DNA from: Oscillospiraceae bacterium
GTDB lineage: Bacteria > Bacillota > Clostridia > Oscillospirales > Oscillospiraceae
Length of the DNA: 53,902 nucleotides
Assembly (NCBI GenBank): GCA_009781515.1
Contig: WQXY01000016.1
Location: forward strand, 1 to 53,902
Direction of reading: 5' to 3'
Shown piece after piece: positions 8,732 to 18,387 of the stretch. Position 1 is the stretch's first letter. Every line of letters begins with the position of its first letter. The position numbers and the translations under genes were made by a program. The notes beneath the pieces are model-generated. The model saw nothing but the letters and a program-made list of their open reading frames with translations. It was not told the DNA's origin and did no database searches.

Positions 8732-10584
8732 CAGTCCTTATCACTTTCCCAATATTTCGGGTCTAACTTAATTGTATCTTGCGGCACATCATCAGGTATA
8801 TACTCCTGACCCTTATATATAATTGCTCCTCCGCCCGCTCTCGTGGGGCGTTTCGGCATTTTTACCGCAAAGCTTGCATTTTGCCTTGTATCAACCGCCT
8901 TAAAGAAGGCTAACATTCCCCAACTTGCCACAAGGCTTGTGCCGCCCATTGATACAAACGGGAATGTAACACCTGTAAACGGCAATATATCCATAGAGCC
9001 GAGCACATTGAGCATCATTTGAAAAACCATTACCGCCGCGGTTGCACACGCGGCAATTGTATAAAACGAGCTGCGCGCACTGCTTGAGGCGTGAATGGAA
9101 TAAAGTGCAAGAATAACAATCGCAGACACCATTATAAGTGCAAGCAATAACCCAAGCTCTTCACTGACCACGCCAAACACCAAGTCCGAGTCCGCTGCAA
9201 AAATCCGATTAAACCACCCGTTACCTGCACCAATACCAAATAACCCGCCGCTCGCCGCCGCCGACATGGCACGGGTCTGCTGCCAGCCGCGTGTGTCTGC
9301 AAACTCCCATGCTCTTCCCCATGTTGCAAAGCGTCCTGCTATATGCGGCATTGAAGATAGAGCCACGAGACCCGCAAATCCTGCTCCCGCTATACTTAAA
9401 AATATCGTAGCAAAATCACCCGAGCGTAAAAATGCAATCACAAGGAACACTACAAAGAAAATAAGTGCAGAACCAAAATCGGTCATTAGCGCGAGAAGAC
9501 CCATACATGCTCCCATAAGTCCGATAAAAGCAAACAGGTTTCTTCGTGCAAAAAGCCGCTCAAGAGTTGCCGCACCTGCAAATATTACCGCTATTTTAAC
9601 AAACTCCGACGGCTGAAATGTTATACCTATTCCCGGTATATTTATCCAGCGTATCGCTCCGTGAACACGTTCACCAAAAAGACGTGTAAATACAAGCATT
9701 AGAGGTCCGATAATTGCTATCGGTCTGCGAAACTTCTTTATTCTGTCAAGGTCACGCAAAAACCACCCCATCGAATAATAAAAGCAAATTCCTAATATTA
9801 TAAAAATCAAATACTTTACAAGTTCCGACGGTACACTTGTTGACGCCACCGACATTCCGATTGTCGTAAGAAAAAATCCGATTGTCTCAATCTCAAACGC
9901 CACACGCCCAAGCACCCTGTTTGCAAAAAAGCAAGCCCACATGAGCATAGACAGGGCAATAAAATAAAACGGTATCAGAAGGGATGCACTGCTCCCTTGA
10001 GATACATAAAACTGAGCGGCAAGAAGCATCTGGAACATTGTCAAATATGCCAAGGTTATATGCTGCTTAAAAAGCTTACCGGGTTTTGTTCTGCTCACTG
10101 CCTGCTCATATTCATCTGTTCTGTCGGCGGCAATGAATACAAACGTTATCCCTCCAAGGTCAATTATATCGCCTGTTTTTATCTCAAGCCCTGCTTCGTC
10201 CTTGACCCTGACACCGTTGACGAGAACACCTTTTTTAGACTGAATGTCATAAATCTGCCAGTTTCCCTTGTCGTCACGTATAACGGCGGCATGTTTTCGT
10301 GACACCGTCGGAAAATCGACATAAATATCAGATGCTCTTGACCTGCCTATTGCATTTTCCCAATAGTTCAGGTCAATAAATGTACCGTTTTCCATTTGAA
10401 GCTGCGCCCATATCTCACCCTCGCTTTTTTCCCGAAGCAGGGATTTAATACACCGCATGACAATAATAACGGCAAGAACAGGCAGGATATAACGGATAAT
10501 CATTGTTGCGAATATAAGATAATTACCGTCAAATCCTGCAAATGTTTCTTGTATTGAATTAATAAAGCTTCTAAACCATTCCAA
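8731..10584 (-). CDS. FHA domain fused to FtsW/RodA/SpoVE peptidoglycan polymerase
   Basis: 617 aa. An N-terminal membrane helix (about 20-43) precedes an FHA domain (about 60-152) with the phosphothreonine-binding signature IGRSRASDIYV, SRKHA and NGVRV. The remainder is a SEDS glycosyltransferase with about ten membrane helices, ending in the conserved LPFTGVTFPFVSMGGTSLVA. SEDS proteins polymerise lipid II into glycan strands with a class B PBP partner, here the next gene. The FHA domain implies control by a Ser/Thr kinase of PASTA type, although no such kinase is in this window. FHA proteins beside rodA-pbpA are known in Actinobacteria; the direct fusion is less common. The N-terminal extension is in the same frame with no sign of a frameshift. 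Confidence 0.92.
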   Translation of the reverse strand: MEWFRSFINSIQETFAGFDGNYLIFATMIIRYILPVLAVIIVMRCIKSLLREKSEGEIWAQLQMENGTFIDLNYWENAIGRSRASDIYVDFPTVSRKHAAVIRDDKGNWQIYDIQSKKGVLVNGVRVKDEAGLEIKTGDIIDLGGITFVFIAADRTDEYEQAVSRTKPGKLFKQHITLAYLTMFQMLLAAQFYVSQGSSASLLIPFYFIALSMLMWACFFANRVLGRVAFEIETIGFFLTTIGMSVASTSVPSELVKYLIFIILGICFYYSMGWFLRDLDRIKKFRRPIAIIGPLMLVFTRLFGERVHGAIRWINIPGIGITFQPSEFVKIAVIFAGAATLERLFARRNLFAFIGLMGACMGLLALMTDFGSALIFFVVFLVIAFLRSGDFATIFLSIAGAGFAGLVALSSMPHIAGRFATWGRAWEFADTRGWQQTRAMSAAASGGLFGIGAGNGWFNRIFAADSDLVFGVVSEELGLLLALIMVSAIVILALYSIHASSSARSSFYTIAACATAAVMVFQMMLNVLGSMDILPFTGVTFPFVSMGGTSLVASWGMLAFFKAVDTRQNASFAVKMPKRPTRAGGGAIIYKGQEYIPDDVPQDTIKLDPKYWESDKD

Positions 10585-10603
10585 GGTGCTTCACCCGCGG
10601 AAA

Positions 10604-12655
10604 TTACTCAGCTTCCGCTAAATATTTTGCTTCCTCTATGATTTTCTCTTGAACGGGTCCCGGGGCTTCCTGATAACGCTCAAAGCGGATTGTAAACGAA
10701 CCTCTGCCTTGAGTCATCGAACGTAGGTCTATCGCATAGCTCGACATTTCACCCATTGGAACTTCTGCTTCAACAACCTGCATACCCTCGGAGTTCAGGT
10801 TCATTCCCATCGGGCTGCCGCGTCTTTTTGAAAGGTCACTCATAATGTCACCCATGTAGGTGTCGGGAATAGTAACCGTTAAATAACCAATCGGCTCAAG
10901 GAGTACGGGGTTTGCCTGAGGTATACCTTCCTTAAACGCAAGCTGTGCGGCAAGCTTAAATGAAAGCTCATTTGAGTCTACCGAGTGATATGAGCCGTCA
11001 ACAAGTGTTGCTTTGAGGAAAACAAGCGGATATCCTGCAAGCACGCCGCGCTGAATACTCTCACGCAGACCCTTTTCAACTGCCGGGAAGAAGTTTTTCG
11101 GAACACTGCCGCCGAAGATTTTTTCTTCAAAGGTTAAATCTTCCGTGTCGCCTGCTTCAAATTCCATAACAACATCGCCGAACTGACCCGCACCGCCGGA
11201 TTGCTTTTTGTGACGTCCGCGAACCTGTACCTTTTTGCGTATCTTTTCACGATACGGCACACGTGCGGGGGAAAGCTCCACTTCAACACCAAACTTTTCC
11301 TTAAGCTTGGCACATAAAACATCAAGCTGAATGTCGCCTGCACCCGAGAGCACAAGCTGTCTTGTTTCGGCATTGTTGACAAATGTAAATGTAACGTCTT
11401 CCTCACCGAGTCTTGAAAGACCTGTAGCGATTTTTTCTTCCTGACCTTTGGTTTTCGGGGCAATAGCCATGGCATAGCAAGGCGGTGTAAATGCAATTTT
11501 CTTTGCTGTTATTTTGTTTTTTGCATCGCAAAGAGTATCATTTGTTTTTGTCTCCGAAAGCTTTGAAGCCGCACCGATGTCACCGCATGTGATTTCCTTT
11601 GCTTCGATATTTTTCTTGCCCTGCATCGAAAACAGATGTCCGATTTTTTCGGTATTGCCCGTGCGGGTGTTTACAAGCTGCATGTCTGATGTCACCTTGC
11701 CGGATAATACCTTGAAAATGCTGAACTTTCCGTATTGGTCGGACAGTGTCTTAAATACTATGGCGCAGGTAGCTCCGCTTGGGTCAGCTACGATTTCCGC
11801 TCCGTCATCTGTTTCGTCTTTTCTGTCGAGCGGTGACGGGAAAAAGTCGGCTATTGCATCGAGCATTGGAATTGTACCAAGCCCTGTGGTTGCACAGCCG
11901 CAAAATACGGGGAATAAAGTCAAGTCTTTAAGACCGATTTTTACACCTTTAATAATTTCTTCTGTTGTATATTCTTCACCGAATTTTTCCATGAGTTCTT
12001 CGCAGGTTTCGGCGATGCTTTCGTTAAATGTTTCATAAACCGCTTCAAGCTCGTCTTTCATGCTGTCGGGCACGGGAATTTCTTTTTGCTTGCCGCCGTC
12101 AATGGCATATGCCTTGCGGTCGACGAGGTTATATACACCCTCTACTTTGCCCGAGGCGTTTTTGACAGGGATCGTAAGCGGACAAACCGATGTGCCGTAT
12201 TTATCACGAAGTGAAGAAAGAACAGCGTTATAGTCGCCGTTTTCTTCGTCGATTTTTGAGATGTAAACCGCACGCGGCACCTTGTTTGCAGAGAGCACGG
12301 ACCAACCCTTTTCAAAGCCGACGCTTATGCCGTCTTTTGCAGAGCAGGCGACAATGCCCGCGTCAGCCACACGCAGAGCTTCAAGCACTTCACCTGCGAA
12401 GTCAAAAAAGCCCGGTGTGTCGAGTATGTTTATTTTGCATCCCTTATGCTCGGTAAACATTGCGGCAAGGTATATTGTTATCTGACGCTTGATTTCCTCG
12501 GTGTCGGCGTCTCCGACTGTATTTCCGTCATTGACCTTACCAAGTCTATCGGTTTTACCCGTCAAAAACAGCATACTCTCGGCGAGGCTTGTTTTACCGC
12601 TGCTTCCGTGTCCGAGTATTGCAATGTTACGGATTTTTTCTGTTGAATATGGCAT
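10604..12655 (-). CDS. Elongation factor G-like GTPase (EF-G paralogue)
   Basis: 683 aa, five-domain EF-G architecture. The G domain has P-loop GHGSSGKTSL (canonical EF-G has AHIDAGKTT), switch II DTPGFFDF, and SKID in place of NKxD. Later domains include GRHKKQSGGAGQFGDV (domain IV) and domain V near the C-terminus. The altered P-loop and shorter inserts put it in the EF-G2/FusA2-like group, whose members often lack full translocase activity or act in stress or recycling. It is therefore probably not the housekeeping fusA, which is normally in the str operon. It has its own promoter (12696-12724) and AAGGAG SD. It precedes the FHA-FtsW gene by 19 bases. Confidence 0.9.
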   Translation of the reverse strand: MPYSTEKIRNIAILGHGSSGKTSLAESMLFLTGKTDRLGKVNDGNTVGDADTEEIKRQITIYLAAMFTEHKGCKINILDTPGFFDFAGEVLEALRVADAGIVACSAKDGISVGFEKGWSVLSANKVPRAVYISKIDEENGDYNAVLSSLRDKYGTSVCPLTIPVKNASGKVEGVYNLVDRKAYAIDGGKQKEIPVPDSMKDELEAVYETFNESIAETCEELMEKFGEEYTTEEIIKGVKIGLKDLTLFPVFCGCATTGLGTIPMLDAIADFFPSPLDRKDETDDGAEIVADPSGATCAIVFKTLSDQYGKFSIFKVLSGKVTSDMQLVNTRTGNTEKIGHLFSMQGKKNIEAKEITCGDIGAASKLSETKTNDTLCDAKNKITAKKIAFTPPCYAMAIAPKTKGQEEKIATGLSRLGEEDVTFTFVNNAETRQLVLSGAGDIQLDVLCAKLKEKFGVEVELSPARVPYREKIRKKVQVRGRHKKQSGGAGQFGDVVMEFEAGDTEDLTFEEKIFGGSVPKNFFPAVEKGLRESIQRGVLAGYPLVFLKATLVDGSYHSVDSNELSFKLAAQLAFKEGIPQANPVLLEPIGYLTVTIPDTYMGDIMSDLSKRRGSPMGMNLNSEGMQVVEAEVPMGEMSSYAIDLRSMTQGRGSFTIRFERYQEAPGPVQEKIIEEAKYLAEAE

Positions 12656-12695
12656 AATGGTGCTCCTTTTTTATGTGTTGCTTTACAGCTTTAGA

Positions 12696-12724
12696 ATTAT
12701 ACACTAATGAAATATGAATTACAA
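12696..12724 (-). promoter_or_regulatory. Promoter of the EF-G-like/FtsW/PBP unit
   Basis: On the minus strand, TTGTAA (12724-12719), 17-base spacer, TATAAT (12701-12696). It starts 3 bases after the stop of the pseudo-ATPase gene, so the EF-G paralogue and downstream cell-wall genes can be transcribed separately. Confidence 0.7.
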
Positions 12725-12726
12725 TA

Positions 12727-14916
12727 TTATTTCTTCAACCTTACATACCCGCAGACAATTAAAACAGTCGTGAGCATGCAAAGCATAAAGATAATCAGAT
12801 TACCCGGCTTTGCTGAAAGAAATGACCCGCTCCAGCACATCAGAAACATTAGTATTACACCCAAAGCCGCTGACGCGATAGAGAGAATTGTCGCGAAAAA
12901 TGACGCTGACCTGAGCAGTCTTCCGCCTGTGATTGCCTCCGCGTATGGACCAAGACCCTCGCGTACAAGCACGGCAGCCATGCGCCCCTGCTTGCCCGAG
13001 TAGGGGTCGGAAATGCTGTAGGAGTCCTTAACAGGCACAAACACAAAGCTCTCAAACGGAACCTTAAATTTCTGCCCGACCATTGACGGTGTAATATTAA
13101 AATCACGCATTGCAAAGAACAAATCAATCCGCCATTTGAGCATTGCAATGAGCGCACTTTGCACGGACGGCAAAGGCTTGTACTCCACTGCAAACATGGC
13201 GATTAGTCTGTTGTTGACTGCTGTAAATACAGCATTTTTTAAGTTCGCATCATCGGGCACACGAACACCGATAAGGTTCATAAACGCCGCCGAACCCGTG
13301 GCAACCTGATGCCCCTGAATAATTGCGCTGATACCACTTTCATGGCACTCAAAGTCCGAGACACGCAGCGCGCTTATACCCTGTTGCTTGATAACCTCTG
13401 CAAAAAGGCTTGTCATACCCGAACCCGATGCGATTATAAGGCTTGCCGTATAACACATTGCGTTGTTCGGAGCTGCTCCGTCATATACCTTTACGCCGCT
13501 GAGTCTGAGAGTTCCCGGCGGGAATAAATCGTCGTCCGTGACACATACACCATCGGTAAAGCTGATATCGTCAGCGCCGCCCCAACCGGCAAGTGCAACA
13601 CCCGACTTGCGGACAGCCTTTGCAACAAAACTAAACGGTATTGAGTATGACATAAGTGCGGAAAACGGTGCGGCAGCGGCAAGCAGTGCCGATAAGATGT
13701 GAAGTGCGTTTTCTACCGTATCGTTTATGATAACGCTCAATACAGTCAGTGCAAGAGCCACAATCAAAAGTATCGGAGCTGCCTGCTGATAGAGCACCTC
13801 AGTAATATCGGGCTGCATGAGATTGTTATAAAAGCCGTCTGTTCTGCTGTACGATTTTTTCAAGACAGATTTATCAATATCTTCGTTATACTCAGCTTGA
13901 ACACCGTATGGCTCCGACGAGCCGACCGCTGTTTTTAGTGTGTCTGTCATTGCCCGCAGGCTAAACTTCTCGCCATATGCGGCAAACGTAAGAGACAACG
14001 CCGACACTGCACAAAACGGCAGCATAAGGGCTGTGCCGCTGAGCATTGTGAATGTTGCCGAAACTATTGAAAAAGCACATGAAAAGACAATGAGTGTCTC
14101 TGCGTTTGCGGTGCCTCGTATCAGAAAATCCACGCCCCTGACAACAACCTCAACGCAAAGCATCATAACAATAAGCAAACATACTACGAGAGTTCCCGCA
14201 GCATAGTCTAAATTATGTCCTATTCCGAACGGAACTACCAAGCCGGAGTCATAAACAAATGTAATGAGAACCATCAAAAGGCTGATAAGTGCGGCAGGCA
14301 AAAGCCGCATAGACAGTGAGTTGCATGATTTCGCAAACCTGACAGCCGCGTCTTTCAAACGAGGCTCTTCATACTGCTCCTCTTCTTCGGGTTCTCTTCC
14401 CATTTCCTCATCTTCGGAAACTGTAGCCTGATCAAACAATGTTCTGTTGTCGTACTTCATGACAGGAAGCTCGCCTTGTGTGTCTGCGGGCGTGGCATAA
14501 CTATCATCGCTATCGGCATTATCAAACGACATTTCATTTATCGGCTGCATGTCTGTCGCAGTCAGATTGCTGCGGTCATAAGAGATTTCACCTGTATCAT
14601 CAAGCGATATGTCAAAAACCTGTGTATCGTCTGAAACCGGGGACATGGGCTCATCATCTTCGTCGTCAAATTCTTCATCATCAGTCAGAATAATATCGGG
14701 AGCCTTCATCTCATCTGCTTGTATCGGAGCCTGCTGCATGACTTGCGCAGGTTCAGGTTCCGGTTCAGGAGCAGGTGCAGCCTGTGCCGACGCTTCCCTG
14801 AGAATTCTTTCAGCTTCCGCTTCCAAAATATCAGAGGGGGTTTTTTTGTCGCCGTTAATAAACGCCGAACCTTTAATTTCCGCTAAAATAGACTCTAAGG
14901 AATAATCTTCTGCCAC
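12727..14916 (-). CDS. Degenerate P-type ATPase homologue (predicted pseudoenzyme)
   Basis: 729 aa from the GTG at 14916, chosen because AAGGTG lies 6 bases upstream and the rlmB stop is 4 bases away. An acidic, Pro/Glu-rich N-terminus (about 1-185) opens with EDYSLESILAEIKG. Four hydrophobic segments follow (about 200-305). After a cytoplasmic part come two more (about 375-435) in which AAPFSALMSYS occupies the place of the CPC-A-L-x-x-A-T-P motif of P1B ATPases. The phosphorylation motif DKTGTLT is replaced by TDGVCVT (about 453-459). The HP/N-domain-like HESGISAIIQGHQVATGS is still recognisable, while TGDN and GDGxND are absent. A final helix pair (about 670-725) matches the P-ATPase C-terminus. 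It should be unable to form the aspartyl-phosphate. It may be structural or regulatory. Confidence 0.7.
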   Translation of the reverse strand: MAEDYSLESILAEIKGSAFINGDKKTPSDILEAEAERILREASAQAAPAPEPEPEPAQVMQQAPIQADEMKAPDIILTDDEEFDDEDDEPMSPVSDDTQVFDISLDDTGEISYDRSNLTATDMQPINEMSFDNADSDDSYATPADTQGELPVMKYDNRTLFDQATVSEDEEMGREPEEEEQYEEPRLKDAAVRFAKSCNSLSMRLLPAALISLLMVLITFVYDSGLVVPFGIGHNLDYAAGTLVVCLLIVMMLCVEVVVRGVDFLIRGTANAETLIVFSCAFSIVSATFTMLSGTALMLPFCAVSALSLTFAAYGEKFSLRAMTDTLKTAVGSSEPYGVQAEYNEDIDKSVLKKSYSRTDGFYNNLMQPDITEVLYQQAAPILLIVALALTVLSVIINDTVENALHILSALLAAAAPFSALMSYSIPFSFVAKAVRKSGVALAGWGGADDISFTDGVCVTDDDLFPPGTLRLSGVKVYDGAAPNNAMCYTASLIIASGSGMTSLFAEVIKQQGISALRVSDFECHESGISAIIQGHQVATGSAAFMNLIGVRVPDDANLKNAVFTAVNNRLIAMFAVEYKPLPSVQSALIAMLKWRIDLFFAMRDFNITPSMVGQKFKVPFESFVFVPVKDSYSISDPYSGKQGRMAAVLVREGLGPYAEAITGGRLLRSASFFATILSIASAALGVILMFLMCWSGSFLSAKPGNLIIFMLCMLTTVLIVCGYVRLKK

Positions 14917-14920
14917 TTTT

Positions 14921-15655
14921 TCACCTTCTTTGCCTGAGCGCTTCATATAGGAATATTGATGCACACACCGATGCGTTAAGTGATGAGAGCTTGCCCTTCA
15001 TCGGAATGTTTACCTTAAAATCACAGTTCTCTGCGACTAATCTGCTGATACCGTCCCCTTCGGAGCCTATTACAAATGCCACTGCATCTGTAAAATCCGT
15101 TTCCCACAAGCCGTTTTCGCCGCTCATGTCCGCCGCGTAAATCCATACTCCGGCCTCCTTGAGTTCTTTGATTGCGGCTGTGATATTTGCAACACGGGCG
15201 ACTGCCATGTTAAACACCGCTCCGCTTGAAGCTTTTGCAACAGTGGCTGTCAGTCCCGCACTTCTGCGTTTGGGAATGATAACACCATGCGCTCCGACAG
15301 CTTCGCAGGTTCTGATAATTGCTCCGAGATTGTGCGGGTCGGATATTTCATCACATATCACTATAAGCGGCTTCTCGTTTTTTTGCCTCGCAATATCTAT
15401 GATTTCTTCGATTGTTACATAATTTGCATATGATGCTACCGCTACAACACCCTGATGCGAACCCGAGCTCAGCGAGTCTAATTTTCGTTTGTCGGCATCA
15501 CTGACAACAATTCCCGCAGCTTTTGCCGCAGATGCTATATGACGCAGTGATGAGTCCGTTTCACCCTTTGCGATAAAAATCTTGTCAATATTGACACCTG
15601 TCCGCAAAGCTTCAATAACAGCATTTCGCCCGATTATTATGTCTTGATCATCCAC
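14921..15655 (-). CDS. rlmB: 23S rRNA (guanosine-2'-O)-methyltransferase, RlmB/TrmH family
   Basis: 244 aa. An N-terminal SpoU substrate-binding domain (IIIGRNAVIEALRTG, about 6-75) precedes a knotted SPOUT methyltransferase domain. Motif 1 is NLGAIIRTCEAVGAHGVI, motif 2 is VIGSEGDGIS, and motif 3 is IPMKGKLSSLNASVCASI. SAM-dependent 2'-O-methylation of rRNA is the family role. The producer of SAM, metK, lies 19 bases upstream on the same strand. The assignment to RlmB over other TrmH-like enzymes rests on length and the N-terminal domain. Confidence 0.9.
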   Translation of the reverse strand: MDDQDIIIGRNAVIEALRTGVNIDKIFIAKGETDSSLRHIASAAKAAGIVVSDADKRKLDSLSSGSHQGVVAVASYANYVTIEEIIDIARQKNEKPLIVICDEISDPHNLGAIIRTCEAVGAHGVIIPKRRSAGLTATVAKASSGAVFNMAVARVANITAAIKELKEAGVWIYAADMSGENGLWETDFTDAVAFVIGSEGDGISRLVAENCDFKVNIPMKGKLSSLNASVCASIFLYEALRQRR

Positions 15656-15674
15656 AAAAAACTATGTCCTTACT

Positions 15675-16835
15675 TTACAAATAACTTTTCAGCTTTTCGA
15701 CCATGTCGAGTTTTTCCCATGTAAAGCCCTCACCCTCACGGCCAAAGTGACCGTAAGCTGCTGTAGCACGGTATATCGGCTTTTGCAAATCAAGCTTTTC
15801 AATGATTTTTGACGGGCGGAAATCGAAGACTTCAGTAACGATATCGGCAATCTTCTGGTCAGCCATAGCACCTGTTCCCCTTGTGTCGATATGTACAGAC
15901 ACCGGATGTGCCACGCCGATTGCATAAGCGAGCTCGATTTGACATGCATCTGCAAGCCCTGCAGCTACTACGTTTTTCGTGACATAACGTGCCATATATG
16001 CCGCACTGCGGTCAACCTTTGACGGGTCCTTACCCGAGAAAGCACCACCGCCGTGGCTTGCATATCCGCCGTATGTATCAACAATAATCTTGCGTCCCGT
16101 AAGACCGGAGTCACCTGCAGGTCCGCCGACAACAAAGCGTCCCGTCGGGTTGACGTAGAACTTTGTGTCTTTTGTTATAAGATGAGCAGGGATTACCGGC
16201 TTAATAACATGCTCGATAATCGCTTCGCGTAAATCTTCGATTTCTATGTCCGCATCATGCTGTGTAGATACGACAATCGCAGGAACGCCGATTACTTTTT
16301 TGTTTTCGTCATATTCAACCGTGACCTGACTTTTTCCGTCCGGTCTTATGAATGTAAGCTCACCGTTTTTCCTGACAGCCGCAAGCTTTTTTGTTAAAGC
16401 ATGTGCATATGAGAGCGGCGCGGGCATATATTCGGGGGTTTCATTACAGGCAAAACCGAACATCATTCCTTGGTCGCCTGCACCCTTTTCATCAGCGTCG
16501 TCATGAGCACTGTCAACACCCATTGCAATATCAGGGCTTTGCTCGTCTATTGTGGTCATAACTGCAGAGCCTTTATAATCAAATCCAAGCTCAGGCTTTA
16601 CATATCCGATGTCCTTAATTGTTTCTCTGACAACTGCGGGTATATCAACATAACAGTTTGTTGTAATCTCACCCATAACAAGCACAAGGCCTGTTGTGCA
16701 AATGGTTTCACACGCAACGCGTGAGCTTTTGTCCCCCGCAAGAATTGCGTCGAGCACTGCGTCCGACACTTGGTCGCATACCTTGTCGGGATGTCCCTCT
16801 GTTACTGACTCTGATGTAAAAATTCTGTTTGACAT
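15675..16835 (-). CDS. metK: S-adenosylmethionine synthetase
   Basis: 386 aa, close to the family norm. It makes SAM from methionine and ATP. Visible motifs are [20 protein letters not shown] (N-terminal ATP/methionine site), [12 protein letters not shown] (about 120-131), and [19 protein letters not shown] in the central-to-C-terminal part. The start is ATG after AGGAGG. The gap to citrate synthase is 32 bases, too short for a SAM riboswitch or other leader, so expression depends on the promoter upstream of citrate synthase. Confidence 0.98.
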   Translation of the reverse strand: MSNRIFTSESVTEGHPDKVCDQVSDAVLDAILAGDKSSRVACETICTTGLVLVMGEITTNCYVDIPAVVRETIKDIGYVKPELGFDYKGSAVMTTIDEQSPDIAMGVDSAHDDADEKGAGDQGMMFGFACNETPEYMPAPLSYAHALTKKLAAVRKNGELTFIRPDGKSQVTVEYDENKKVIGVPAIVVSTQHDADIEIEDLREAIIEHVIKPVIPAHLITKDTKFYVNPTGRFVVGGPAGDSGLTGRKIIVDTYGGYASHGGGAFSGKDPSKVDRSAAYMARYVTKNVVAAGLADACQIELAYAIGVAHPVSVHIDTRGTGAMADQKIADIVTEVFDFRPSKIIEKLDLQKPIYRATAAYGHFGREGEGFTWEKLDMVEKLKSYL

Positions 16836-16867
16836 TATAGTTTCCTCCTATGTTATATCTGGTTTGT

Positions 16868-18235
16868 TTATCTTTTATTCAACGGTACGTAATCTTCATC
16901 TAACGCGATCGCTTTGTATGCGGGTCTTATAATCCTGCCGCCGCCCCATGCTTCCTCGAGCCTGTGAGCACACCAACCCGACATTCTCGCTACGGCAAAC
17001 AGCGGCGTATAAAGCTCCTGCGGAATACCGAGCATTCTGTATACAAATCCCGAATACATATCCACATTTGCACATATCTCGGCTTTTCTGCCTTTTGCAC
17101 GTCCGAGTGCGTATGGTGCAAGCTTTTCAACTATTTCTATAAGCTCAAGCTCGTCAGACATGCCCTTTTTGTCGGCAAGTGAGCGTGCAAGGTCTTTTAG
17201 CATAACGGCTCTCGGGTCGGACACTGTATAAACAGCGTGTCCCATACCGTATATCAGCTTATCTCCCGAAGCGGCCTGCCCTTTGAGTATCTTATCAAGA
17301 TAGTCTGATACTTCGTCTTCGTCTTTCCAGTTTTTTACATCTTTTTTGATGTAGTCAAACATTTCAATGACTTTTTCATTTGCTCCGCCGTGTCGCGGGC
17401 CTTTAAGCGAACCAATCGCAGCTGAAATCGCAGAGTATATATCAGTTCCCGATGATGTCAGCACACGGCATGCAAAAGCCGAGTTGTTACCTCCGCCGTG
17501 CTCTGCGTGAAGCACCATACATAAATCGAGAAGTGTGGCTTCCTCTTTTGTAAAGGAATTGTCGCGACGGACAGAGTGCAGGAAGTTTTCCGCCATGGAG
17601 TAGCCCGGCTGCGACCTATGAAGATAAAGTCCTTCGCCGTCAAAGTAGTGACGCTTGGCTGCATATGCATGAGCGACAATTATCGGACTGCAGGCAAGCA
17701 GGTGAAGTGCCCTTGTCAGTTCCCTTTCCATGTCACGCTCGTCAATCTCAGGCACAGGGTCATATGAATAAAGTGCAAGCACACTGCGTGACATTTTATT
17801 CATTATATTAACGCTTGGTGCGGGGAGTATCATATTTTCGGTAAAGCCTTTCGGAAGCTCGCGAAATTCCTCAAGCATTTCCCTAAATGTAGCAAGCTCT
17901 GCGGCATTTGGCAGCTTGCCGAGCATAAGAAGATACGCTGTTTCTTCAAAACCCGGGCGGTCGTCTTTCAAAAAGCCGTCTACGATATCTGCAACATTTA
18001 TTCCGCGGTAGTAAAGCTTGCCTTCCATTGCGGTTTTATCGCCGTCACGCATGAAATAACCTTGCGTACTGCCTATTCTCGAAACACCCGCCATAACGCC
18101 TGTTCCGTCGGCATTACGAAGACCGCGCTTAACATCATGCATCTCGTTTAATGATTTATCCGCTTTTATCTGCTCTAAGAGCCCATCGGCACGTTTGTCA
18201 ATAAAGTCTTTATATCCGGTTTGCTCTGACGACAT
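16868..18235 (-). CDS. gltA: Citrate synthase
   Basis: 455 aa. It condenses oxaloacetate and acetyl-CoA to citrate. Catalytic regions are LHAEHGGGNNSAF (catalytic His), GSLKGPRHGGANE (second His) and ANVDMYSGFVYRMLG (catalytic Asp). An N-terminal extension of about 60 residues precedes GVSRIGSTQGYF. The length and motif set fit the bacterial citrate/2-methylcitrate synthase group common in Clostridia, where it usually supplies 2-oxoglutarate for glutamate. It is the first gene behind a strong promoter (18285-18313) and has an AAGGAG SD. No aconitase or isocitrate dehydrogenase gene is adjacent. Confidence 0.93.
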   Translation of the reverse strand: MSSEQTGYKDFIDKRADGLLEQIKADKSLNEMHDVKRGLRNADGTGVMAGVSRIGSTQGYFMRDGDKTAMEGKLYYRGINVADIVDGFLKDDRPGFEETAYLLMLGKLPNAAELATFREMLEEFRELPKGFTENMILPAPSVNIMNKMSRSVLALYSYDPVPEIDERDMERELTRALHLLACSPIIVAHAYAAKRHYFDGEGLYLHRSQPGYSMAENFLHSVRRDNSFTKEEATLLDLCMVLHAEHGGGNNSAFACRVLTSSGTDIYSAISAAIGSLKGPRHGGANEKVIEMFDYIKKDVKNWKDEDEVSDYLDKILKGQAASGDKLIYGMGHAVYTVSDPRAVMLKDLARSLADKKGMSDELELIEIVEKLAPYALGRAKGRKAEICANVDMYSGFVYRMLGIPQELYTPLFAVARMSGWCAHRLEEAWGGGRIIRPAYKAIALDEDYVPLNKR

Positions 18236-18284
18236 TGCAATTTTCTCCTTTGTCTACTAACGGAAAACGTAGAAATACCACAGT

Positions 18285-18313
18285 AGTATACACAAAAACC
18301 ACCCAAATGTCAA
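18285..18313 (-). promoter_or_regulatory. Promoter of the citrate synthase-metK-rlmB unit
   Basis: On the minus strand, TTGACA (18313-18308), 17-base spacer, TATACT (18290-18285). It lies directly after the U-tract of the liv terminator, so the two transcription units are packed back to front. Confidence 0.85.
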
Positions 18314-18353
18314 AAAAATAAAAACCAAAAGAGCCGTTGCATCGCAACAGCTC
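18314..18353 (-). terminator. Rho-independent terminator of the liv operon
   Basis: On the minus strand, GAGCTGTTGC, loop GAT, GCAACGGCTC (a 10-bp stem with one G-U pair), followed by a long U-rich stretch (TTTTGGTTTTTATTTTTTT). It lies 35 bases after the livF stop. Confidence 0.92.
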
Positions 18354-18387
18354 CATGTTTTATTGACAAACCCCCGTCCCCTTGTCA

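Noticed and set aside
16836..16867. Possible SAM riboswitch in front of metK
   Set aside because: Only 32 bases lie between citrate synthase and metK, holding just the SD; no space for an aptamer.
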